A DNA stretch of 12,579 bases, taken from positions 1 through 12,579 of the forward strand of contig CBDVEQ010000061.1 of NCBI GenBank assembly GCA_965373045.1, in the 5' to 3' direction. The position numbers and the translations under genes were made by a program. Source of the DNA: DAOVDI01 sp965373045 (lineage in GTDB: Bacteria > Acidobacteriota > Aminicenantia > Aminicenantales > Aminicenantaceae). This document shows, one piece after another, positions 1 through 5,970 of the stretch. Every line of letters begins with the position of its first letter. The first letter of the stretch is position 1. The notes beneath the pieces are model-generated. The model was given only the letters and a program-made list of their open reading frames with translations, was not told where the DNA came from and ran no database searches.

Positions 1-1829
1 TTCTTGAGAATGAGATATTAAAAATCCATACGAAATTGAGAAAGGACGGGAAGAAACCGGGGCGTCAAAAATTTCCTTTCAGAGATCCCAACAAACTTTT
101 CCCGCCGACTATAGGTGCTAAAAAAAACAATCAGGCTGATGAGCTTGAGGAACTACGCAGGAAAGTGACTGAGGCCAAAATGTCTCAGGATGCCGAAGAA
201 AAAGCAATCAAAGAAATTGAGCGGATGGAAACCATGCCGCCCATGTCTGCAGAGGCAACGGTATGCCGCAACTTTTTGGACTGGTTGATTTCCATGCCAT
301 GGAGTAAAAAATCCAGGGAAAAACGCCAACTCAAAGATGCGGATAAGATTCTGAATGAGGACCATTACGGTTTAGAAAAAGTAAAGGAAAGGATTCTGGA
401 ATATCTTTCCATACGGCAGCTTGTGAAGAATCCAAAAGGCGTCGTTTTGGGTTTTGTCGGACCTCCGGGAGTCGGGAAAAGCTCCCTGGGACGTTCCATT
501 GCCAGAGCAACAGGTCGAAAATTTGTTCGTCTTTCACTCGGAGGTGTTCGTGATGAGGCTGAAATCAGGGGACATCGCCGAACTTATATCGGCGCATATC
601 CTGGACGAATTATCCAGATGATCAAAAAAGCCGGTACTAAGAACCCGGTTTTTATGCTGGATGAGGTCGATAAGATGAGCGTAGATTTCAGAGGCGATCC
701 GACTGCCGCCCTTATGGAAGTTCTCGATCCCGAACAAAACAATGCTTTTCTTGACCATTACCTGGATACGGAATTTGACCTGTCCAATGTGATGTTCCTT
801 GTGACAGCCAATATTCTTGAACCGATTCCAAGGCCTTTGATAGACCGGATGGAGATCATTCATCTCCCGGGATATACTGAGGAAGAAAAGCTGCAGATCG
901 CAAAAAAGTTCCTGATCCCCAAACAGATGAAAGAACACGGTCTGAAAATGGAAAATTTTCGTCTTTCCGACAATACCATCAAAAAGATCATCCGTGAATA
1001 TACACGCGAAGCTGGAGTACGGAATCTGGAGAGAGAGATCACATCCATTTGCCGTAAGATGGTGAAAAAAGTTGTCACAAAAAGTAAAGATTACAAAGAA
1101 TCCATCACAGTCAAAAAACTGGAAAAATATCTCGGAATTCCCCGTTTTCGCAGAGCTGCCATCAACCAGGAAAACGAGATCGGTGCAGCTATAGGAATGG
1201 CCTGGACGGAATTCGGAGGAGAACTTTTGACTTTTGAAGTAACTAAATATCATGGGAAAAGCAATTTTACCCTGACCGGCCAGCTTGGAGATATAATGCA
1301 GGAATCAGCACAGGCCGCTTTCAGTTATGTTAAAAGCAAGCTTTGTGAGCTTAATATAAGCGAAGATGTGTATAAAAATTTCGATATTCACATTCACGTC
1401 CCTGAAGGAGCAACGCCCAAGGAAGGACCATCTGCCGGTATAACCATCGCAACTTCTATTCTTTCCCTGTTTTTAAGCATTCCGGTCAATCGTAAGATCG
1501 CCATGAGCGGTGAAATTACGTTAAAAGGCAAAGTATTACCTATCGGGGGTATAAAAGAAAAGCTTCTGGCAGCTCACAGGGAAGGCTTCCGGAGCGCAAT
1601 TCTTCCTGCTGAGAATAAACCTGATCTCAAGGACGTTCCAAAAAACATTAAAGAAGGTATGACCATTCATTTTGTGGAAAATATGAATGAAGTCCTGAAG
1701 ATCGCCCTTGTAAAGCCTGTTACGGATTATGAAAAAAAAGATCAGTATCAAGAGTCCTTATCAGAGGACTCTAATAAGGAAAGGGAAGAAGAAGATCCCC
1801 GGAAACCTCCTTTAACTCAAATAAATTAA
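1..1829 (+). CDS. lon: ATP-dependent Lon protease, 5'-truncated by the window edge
   Basis: Lon is a cytoplasmic AAA+ serine protease that unfolds and degrades damaged and regulatory proteins. The reading frame is open from base 3, so the gene begins upstream; the N-terminal substrate-binding domain is outside the window. The TTG at 36 is not a credible start. Counting residues from that TTG, the visible part has the Walker A motif GPPGVGKSS at 142-150, Walker B FMLDEVDKM at 206-214, and the pre-sensor block GGVRDEAEIRGHRRTYIG between them. The C-terminal protease domain has catalytic Ser466 in the motif GPSAG and catalytic Lys507 in GGIKEKLLAAHR, the Ser-Lys dyad of family S16. It ends in a charged tail of about 35 residues beyond the usual domain end. 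Oddity: the segment before the ATPase domain, normally a coiled-coil linker, is proline-rich (about residues 8-27). rho follows after 39 bp on the same strand, so the two may be cotranscribed. Confidence 0.96.
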   Translation, partial: LENEILKIHTKLRKDGKKPGRQKFPFRDPNKLFPPTIGAKKNNQADELEELRRKVTEAKMSQDAEEKAIKEIERMETMPPMSAEATVCRNFLDWLISMPWSKKSREKRQLKDADKILNEDHYGLEKVKERILEYLSIRQLVKNPKGVVLGFVGPPGVGKSSLGRSIARATGRKFVRLSLGGVRDEAEIRGHRRTYIGAYPGRIIQMIKKAGTKNPVFMLDEVDKMSVDFRGDPTAALMEVLDPEQNNAFLDHYLDTEFDLSNVMFLVTANILEPIPRPLIDRMEIIHLPGYTEEEKLQIAKKFLIPKQMKEHGLKMENFRLSDNTIKKIIREYTREAGVRNLEREITSICRKMVKKVVTKSKDYKESITVKKLEKYLGIPRFRRAAINQENEIGAAIGMAWTEFGGELLTFEVTKYHGKSNFTLTGQLGDIMQESAQAAFSYVKSKLCELNISEDVYKNFDIHIHVPEGATPKEGPSAGITIATSILSLFLSIPVNRKIAMSGEITLKGKVLPIGGIKEKLLAAHREGFRSAILPAENKPDLKDVPKNIKEGMTIHFVENMNEVLKIALVKPVTDYEKKDQYQESLSEDSNKEREEEDPRKPPLTQIN

Positions 1830-1868
1830 ATATATTATCGATATTTCCAACAATAAAAGAGGTGTTTT

Positions 1869-3146
1869 ATGAAAGAGTACAATTTAGTTGAACTTGAAGA
1901 ATTGAAACTGAAAGATCTTTTAGTCTTGGCCAAAGAGATCGAACTTCCTAAAGATGAGATAGATCCGAAAAACAAACAAAATTTCCTGTTTAAAATTCTG
2001 GAGGCCCAAGCAAAAAAGAACGGACTTCTGTTTTCTGAGGGAGTTCTGGAATGTCTTGATGATGGATTCGGTTTTCTCAGGGCTCCGGAATTCAGTTATC
2101 TCCCAAGCCCGGATGATATTTATGTATCACCTTCCCAGATAAGAAAATTCCAGTTGAGAACCGGAGATACAATATCCGGTATCGTTAGGCCGCCAAAAAA
2201 CGGAGAAAAGTATTTTGCTCTGATCAAAATTGAAGCTATCAATTTTACACACCCGGATATCATCATAAAAAATCGCCGGAACATTCACTTTAAAAATCTA
2301 ACGCCGCTTTATCCCTATGAAAAGTTCATGCTTGAAGACGGGAATCCAAAAAATTTCGACGCGCGTATTATGGATATGCTGACTCCCATAGGAAAAGGAC
2401 AGAGAGGATTGATCGTATCGCCGCCCAGAGCTGGAAAAACCACTCTTTTAAAAACAATCGCTCATTCTATTGAAAAAAACCACCCTGAAGTAGTTCTTAT
2501 CGTCCTGCTCGTAGCAGAACGCCCTGAAGAAGTTACGGACTTCCAGCGAAGTATCAACGGCGAGGTCGTGGCATCAACTTTTGATGAACCACCCGGTAGA
2601 AACGCTCAAGTCGCAAATATTGTCCTTGAAAAATCCAAACGGCTGGTAGAACTCAAGAGAGATGTAGTTATCCTCTTAGACAGCGTTACAAGGCTTGCAA
2701 GGGCCCATAATGCGATCACTCCGCCTTCTGGAAAGGTATTATCCGGTGGGATTGATGCAAATGCTCTTCATAAGCCTAAGAAATTTTTTGGCTCCGCCAG
2801 AAAAATCGAAGAAGGCGGCAGCTTGACCATCATTGCAACTGCGCTTGTTGATACAGGAAGTCGAATGGATGAAGTGATCTTTGAAGAATTCAAGGGTACA
2901 GGAAATTTGGAGATTAACCTTGACCGGAGGCTGGTCGATAAGAGGTTGTTTCCTGCAATGGACATCAACAGATCCGCGACACGAAAAGAAGAGCTGTTGA
3001 TCTCTAAAGAAGACTTGAACAGGATCTGGATCCTGAGAAAAGTTCTCAGCCAGCTTTCTGAAGTGGATGCAATGGAACTTCTCAAAGATAAAATTTCACG
3101 CCACAAATCAAATGCCGACTTTCTTGATGCTATGAGTAAAGGGTAA
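1869..3146 (+). CDS. rho: Transcription termination factor Rho
   Basis: Rho is a hexameric RNA-dependent ATPase that loads on naked RNA and releases RNA polymerase. The 425-aa length is normal (E. coli 419). The start ATG has the purine-rich site AGAGGTG at 1858-1864. In order: an N-terminal helical region (about 1-50); the cold-shock-like RNA-binding fold with GFGFLRAPEFSYLPSPDDIYVSPS (broken here as GFGFLR and DDIYVSPSQIRKF, about 60-105); and the RecA-like motor with Walker A SPPRAGKTT at 184-192, Glu217-Arg218 in ERPEEVTD, Walker B Asp271 in LLDSVTRLARAHN, the Q-loop region SGGIDANALH, and the arginine finger Arg372 in ATRKEEL. These sit at a constant offset of +6 from my recollection of E. 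coli numbering. One difference is Ala216 where E. coli Rho has Asp before ERPEE. No large insertion is seen in the primary RNA-binding domain. It faces the convergent SDR gene. Confidence 0.98.
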   Translation: MKEYNLVELEELKLKDLLVLAKEIELPKDEIDPKNKQNFLFKILEAQAKKNGLLFSEGVLECLDDGFGFLRAPEFSYLPSPDDIYVSPSQIRKFQLRTGDTISGIVRPPKNGEKYFALIKIEAINFTHPDIIIKNRRNIHFKNLTPLYPYEKFMLEDGNPKNFDARIMDMLTPIGKGQRGLIVSPPRAGKTTLLKTIAHSIEKNHPEVVLIVLLVAERPEEVTDFQRSINGEVVASTFDEPPGRNAQVANIVLEKSKRLVELKRDVVILLDSVTRLARAHNAITPPSGKVLSGGIDANALHKPKKFFGSARKIEEGGSLTIIATALVDTGSRMDEVIFEEFKGTGNLEINLDRRLVDKRLFPAMDINRSATRKEELLISKEDLNRIWILRKVLSQLSEVDAMELLKDKISRHKSNADFLDAMSKG

Positions 3147-3150
3147 TCAC

Positions 3151-3185
3151 GAAAATAAAATAATTATTTTTCACGTCTTTTTTTT
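3151..3185 (+). terminator. Weak AT-rich hairpin plus T-run after rho
   Basis: Left arm GAAAATAA (3151-3158) can pair with TTATTTTTC (3164-3172), with one bulged base and a 5-nt loop. A run of eight T follows at 3178-3185, after five unpaired bases. This could act as an intrinsic terminator for rho, but the stem has almost no GC and the T-run is offset, so the call is weak. The element overlaps the stop codon of the convergent SDR gene. Confidence 0.3.
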
Positions 3186-3976
3186 ATCGTACTGCTTCCG
3201 ATTTTTTCCAGAAGCGGCAGCAGTAAAAAATAAAATTTCGGATACGCCATACCGACCCGGCAGAAAATTCCCATTCCGGATGGAATCAGTATTTCTGCCT
3301 TATTTTTATGCACAGCCTTAATTATTCCTTTAGCAACTTTCTCCGGTTCGAGAGGTTTTCCGATAAAAGAAAGAACAGCCTCGTCATACAGCAATTCATA
3401 AGCAAGCTGTGGAGTGTTCACAGAATCAGGGCAAACCAGAGCTATTCCTACAGGAGATCTTCGAAGTTCGGCATAAAGAGAAAGAGAATATCCTCTAATG
3501 GCAGCTTTTGTTGCGCTGTAAACCGCTTCTCCCGGCATTGGGACAATACCTCCCAATGAAGAGATATTGATGATCTTGCCTGAATTATGTTCTTTCATAA
3601 GAGGCAAAACTGCCCGGCATCCATTGACTGTTCCTATGAAATTGACTGATATCTGCTGGAGGACTTTATCAATAGCAAGTTTTTCTGCTGCTCCCGGATG
3701 AACAACACCTGCATTGTTTACGAGAATATCGACTTTTCCATATTTTTGTCTGACAATTTCTATGAGCGAATGCCAGGATGAAGGATCTGTGACATCATGT
3801 TCAACGATTTTGATTTCTGCTCCCGAGCCCTTTAAGGTATCTTCCAATTCTTCTAATTCTTTTTTTCGAATATCGGTTAAGACTAATTTGGCTCCATGTT
3901 CGGCAAAAAGTTTCGCTGTTGCTGAACCTATGCCTCCGGCTGCTCCTGTAATAATCGTCACTTTTTCCTTAAGCAT
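3164..3976 (-). CDS. Short-chain dehydrogenase/reductase (classical SDR)
   Basis: A cytoplasmic NAD(P)-dependent oxidoreductase of 270 aa, substrate unknown. The classical SDR marks are all present: cofactor motif TGAAGGIG (residues 10-17), Asp35 at the end of the second strand (in LVLTDIR), which in this family usually favours NAD(H), DVTD at 61-64, NNAG at 87-90, active-site Asn112, and the catalytic Ser140-Tyr153-Lys157 (INISS and YSATK). The C-terminus has a hydrophobic stretch (FYFLLLPLL, about 248-256) followed by a basic tail, longer than in minimal SDRs. It might lie at a membrane surface, which is inference only. The start is supported by AGGAGA centred about 10 bases before the ATG on the minus strand. 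It is transcribed toward rho and away from the alpha/beta hydrolase, so it is likely a single-gene unit. Family assignment is firm; reaction is not assigned. Confidence 0.93.
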   Translation of the reverse strand: MLKEKVTIITGAAGGIGSATAKLFAEHGAKLVLTDIRKKELEELEDTLKGSGAEIKIVEHDVTDPSSWHSLIEIVRQKYGKVDILVNNAGVVHPGAAEKLAIDKVLQQISVNFIGTVNGCRAVLPLMKEHNSGKIINISSLGGIVPMPGEAVYSATKAAIRGYSLSLYAELRRSPVGIALVCPDSVNTPQLAYELLYDEAVLSFIGKPLEPEKVAKGIIKAVHKNKAEILIPSGMGIFCRVGMAYPKFYFLLLPLLEKIGSSTIKKRREK

Positions 3977-4089
3977 TTTGAATTCTCCTGAGCATGTCCA
4001 AAATAAGTAAGTTTAAACTATCAAATCTTAACTATTAGTGCAATTGCAAAAAAGGCCAAAAGCTGAAAGCAACTTAGCCCAAAGAAAAA

Positions 4090-4139
4090 AAGTCCATAGA
4101 AGTTTGTAGAAGTCTATTGGAGTCTATCGAAGTCTATAG
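4090..4139. repeat. Five tandem 10-bp units, consensus RAGTCTATNG
   Basis: The units read AAGTCCATAG, AAGTTTGTAG, AAGTCTATTG, GAGTCTATCG and AAGTCTATAG, in perfect 10-bp register. The last three differ from each other at one to three positions, the first two are more diverged. A 10-bp period is close to one DNA helical turn, so repeated contacts on the same face of the helix are possible. The array is gene-free and lies between divergent genes. Confidence 0.85.
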
Positions 4140-4150
4140 GAATCAATTCT

Positions 4151-4221
4151 TTTCACTCGAATCCTCGATCCCTTGAATCCTTGAACCCTCTCTTTCTATC
4201 TTTTCTCGCCGGCGAGTGAAA
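4151..4221. repeat. Inverted repeat enclosing the 8-bp array and a 12-bp palindrome
   Basis: TTTCACTCG (4151-4159) is exactly reverse-complementary to CGAGTGAAA (4213-4221). The 53 bases between the arms contain the rest of the 8-bp array. The perfect palindrome CTCGCCGGCGAG (4205-4216) overlaps the right arm, so two alternative hairpins compete for the same bases. It may be a small extragenic palindromic element or a protein-binding site; no coding content. Confidence 0.55.
4157..4188. repeat. Four tandem 8-bp units, consensus TYGAAYCC
   Basis: The units read TCGAATCC, TCGATCCC, TTGAATCC and TTGAACCC in exact 8-bp register, starting 17 bp after the 10-bp array. Unlike the first array, the period does not match a helical turn. 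The two arrays side by side suggest a distinct intergenic element rather than random low complexity. Confidence 0.8.
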
Positions 4222-4291
4222 CGAGATAAACTGGACAAAATAACCCCTCCGTAGTATGAAAGATTACAGATTTAAATATTCTTAACAGTTC

Positions 4292-5086
4292 ATGAGAAAT
4301 CTAAGATCATATGGAAAAGCCCCTTTTGAAATCGCCGTTATTCATGGAGGCCCCGGAGCGCCAGGTTATATGGCTCCGGTTGCACTGGAACTCTCCAGCT
4401 GTATGGGTGTTTTAGAACCGCTTCAAACAAAATCATCCCTCGAAGGACAGATCCAGGAATTACATGATGTTTTAATAAACAATGCCAACCTTCCCGTTAA
4501 ATTGATCGGTTCCTCATGGGGAGCATGGCTCAGTTTCATATTTACTGCGGAATATCCCTCGTTCGTAAAAAAGTTGATACTTATCGGAAGCGGCCCCTTT
4601 GAAGAGAAATATTCTTTAAATATTTTAAAGACCAGATTAGAGCGTTTAAGTGAAAAAGAAAGAAGAGAAGCCCTGTTTTTTATGACAGCCCTGGAGGAAC
4701 TCAATAATGATCAGGATAAAAACACAATTCTGGATCAACTTGGAAATCTGTTTACTAAAGCTGACGCCTATGATCCCTTGACACTAAACACCTCGGATTT
4801 GGAAGTGCAGTTCCATATCTATCAAAGTGTTTGGAGCGATGCCGCAAATCTCAGACAAAGTGGAGAACTTTTGAAACTCGGAAAACAGATTCAATGCCCG
4901 GTCCTGGCGATTCACGGCGACTATGATCCTCATCCGGCGGAAGGAGTTCAAAAACCCCTTTCCACTGTTCTGGAACACTTTCAATTTATACTGCTCAAAA
5001 ACTGTGGTCATCTGCCCTGGATTGAAAGGGAAGCGAGAGATAAATTCTACAAAATACTTAAAAAAGAACTGAGGATGCCATTATAA
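4292..5086 (+). CDS. Alpha/beta hydrolase, HGGPG (prolyl-iminopeptidase-like) type
   Basis: A 264-aa alpha/beta-hydrolase-fold enzyme with no signal peptide, so probably cytoplasmic. The motif HGGPG at 18-22 forms the oxyanion hole in prolyl iminopeptidases and relatives. The nucleophile elbow is GSSWG with Ser75. The likely acid is Asp212 (in IHGDYDPHP) and the base His240 (in NCGHLPW). A helical cap lies at about 105-190. These support a serine hydrolase; a peptidase role is only a family analogy, since many HGGPG proteins are esterases or unassigned. The ATG at 4292 is the only plausible start (an in-frame TAA lies at 4283-4285) yet no Shine-Dalgarno site precedes it. The stop codon overlaps the next gene's ATG as TAATG, indicating translational coupling with the lipoprotein gene. 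Confidence 0.88.
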   Translation: MRNLRSYGKAPFEIAVIHGGPGAPGYMAPVALELSSCMGVLEPLQTKSSLEGQIQELHDVLINNANLPVKLIGSSWGAWLSFIFTAEYPSFVKKLILIGSGPFEEKYSLNILKTRLERLSEKERREALFFMTALEELNNDQDKNTILDQLGNLFTKADAYDPLTLNTSDLEVQFHIYQSVWSDAANLRQSGELLKLGKQIQCPVLAIHGDYDPHPAEGVQKPLSTVLEHFQFILLKNCGHLPWIEREARDKFYKILKKELRMPL

Positions 5087-5856
5087 TGAAAATGGTTTAT
5101 AAGCTGACGATTTTGTCCCTGCTTGGGCTGTTAATTTTTTTAACCGGATGTAGTACAAGGAAGAAGATCAAGCCTTATCCTTCAGAGGCCCAAATACAAG
5201 GAGAACTGAAACCCTTGGGATATTCAATCCAGGTCGGTGCTTATTCAAAAGTGGAAAATGCCTTGCGAATGACTAATATTCTTCTGGAACATGGGATTGA
5301 GGCCTATTATTTCCGCCATAAGTCCGGTCTTTATAAGGTCCGGTTCGGGGAATTCACATTTCGAACTAAAGCCGAGGAAAAAGCAAAGAGCCTAATTTCC
5401 AGAAACATTATCCCGGAGTTTTTCATTATAGATCCATCTATATCGTCTCTTTCTGCGATCCCATTATCCAGCCGGGAAGCTTTACGCAAAAACCTTGTGG
5501 AAACTGCAATAAACTATCATGGACTTCCATACTGTTGGGGAGGCACTTCTCCTGATGTTGGGTTTGACTGCAGCGGACTGGCTGTGGCTGTTTACCGCTT
5601 GAACGGACTTGCTCTTCCACGCACTTGTCGCGAACAGTATGCATCGGGGATCCCCGTCTCAAAAAATAATATTCAGTCAGGTGATCTTGTTTTTTTTACA
5701 AAATCAGGGGGAAAAAATATTTCCCATGTTGGAATATATGTCGGAAATGGGAAATTCATTCATGCCTCTGCCCGTAATAGGAAAATCCGTACAGATTCCC
5801 TAAACTATTCCTATTACCGCACACACTTTGTTGGAGCACGTAGATATATCCGTTAA
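5086..5856 (+). CDS. SPOR-NlpC/P60 lipoprotein, probable murein endopeptidase
   Basis: A 256-aa exported lipoprotein. Residues 1-21 are a lipoprotein signal (basic start, hydrophobic core) ending in the lipobox LTGC with Cys22. Residues about 44-115 form an SPOR-type domain (YSIQVGAYSKVENA ... LYKVRFGEF), a fold known to bind denuded septal glycan strands. Residues about 132-256 are an NlpC/P60 cysteine peptidase with Cys162 in FDCSG, His214 in SHVGIY and a third polar residue, His226, in FIHAS. Such enzymes usually cut stem-peptide bonds of peptidoglycan (family example MepS/Spr). The SPOR plus NlpC combination on a lipid anchor suggests a hydrolase brought to the division site. The ATG overlaps the hydrolase stop by one base; a second in-frame ATG lies two codons later. 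The function linking it to the hydrolase is unclear. Confidence 0.92.
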   Translation: MKMVYKLTILSLLGLLIFLTGCSTRKKIKPYPSEAQIQGELKPLGYSIQVGAYSKVENALRMTNILLEHGIEAYYFRHKSGLYKVRFGEFTFRTKAEEKAKSLISRNIIPEFFIIDPSISSLSAIPLSSREALRKNLVETAINYHGLPYCWGGTSPDVGFDCSGLAVAVYRLNGLALPRTCREQYASGIPVSKNNIQSGDLVFFTKSGGKNISHVGIYVGNGKFIHASARNRKIRTDSLNYSYYRTHFVGARRYIR

Positions 5857-5887
5857 AATTCCTCCGTCAATTGACCTCTAGAATTTT
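5855..5887. other. Nested dyad overlapping the nlpC stop codon
   Basis: Outer arms AAAATTC (5855-5861) and GAATTTT (5881-5887) flank the 10-bp palindrome GTCAATTGAC (5866-5875), and both dyads share nearly the same centre (5870-5871). As RNA it could fold into an interrupted stem ending in UUUU, so it may terminate the upstream pair of genes. As DNA it could be an operator, because it overlaps the possible -35 box of the S41 gene. Arms are short and AT-rich. Confidence 0.35.
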
Positions 5888-5899
5888 CTATGATAGAAA
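5871..5899 (+). promoter_or_regulatory. Possible sigma-70-type promoter for the S41-M14 pair
   Basis: TTGACC (5871-5876, five of six to TTGACA) and TAGAAA (5894-5899, four of six to TATAAT) are separated by 17 bp. This would give a leader of about 65 bases before the ATG at 5971. The -10 match is modest, and the better -10 lookalike TATGAT (5889-5894) is only 12 bp away, so this is tentative. Confidence 0.3.
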
Positions 5900-5970
5900 T
5901 AATCATTAATTTATGTTTACATACATAATCTGAATAAAGCAGGATAAATCAATGAATGGAGGTATAAATC

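Larger units (their letters stand above)
3977..4291. other. 315-bp divergent intergenic region rich in short repeats
   Basis: This gap lies between the starts of the SDR (minus strand) and the alpha/beta hydrolase (plus strand). No ORF with codon-like structure was found. It must hold both promoters, but I could not pick a convincing -35/-10 pair for either gene. It contains the repeat composite described separately (4090-4221). Downstream of that, 4228-4291 is AT-rich and lacks a Shine-Dalgarno site before the hydrolase ATG. Confidence 0.8.

Noticed and set aside
36..38. TTG at 36 as the start of lon
   Set aside because: The frame is open to the window edge, has no ribosome-binding site here, and a Lon beginning at this point would lack its N-terminal domain. 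The gene simply enters from outside.
534..1253. 239-aa minus-strand ORF opposite lon
   Set aside because: It lies fully antisense to strongly conserved Lon coding sequence and has no recognisable domain; it is a shadow reading frame.
1828..1846. AAATAT...ATATTT hairpin between lon and rho as a terminator
   Set aside because: Six AT-only base pairs with a 7-nt loop and no T-run following; too weak, and rho follows closely on the same strand.
4039..4048. 10-bp palindrome TGCAATTGCA
   Set aside because: About a dozen perfect 10-bp palindromes are expected by chance in this length; nothing else marks this one as functional.
4090..4188. CRISPR array
   Set aside because: The repeats are 10 and 8 bp long with no unique spacers and no cas genes nearby.
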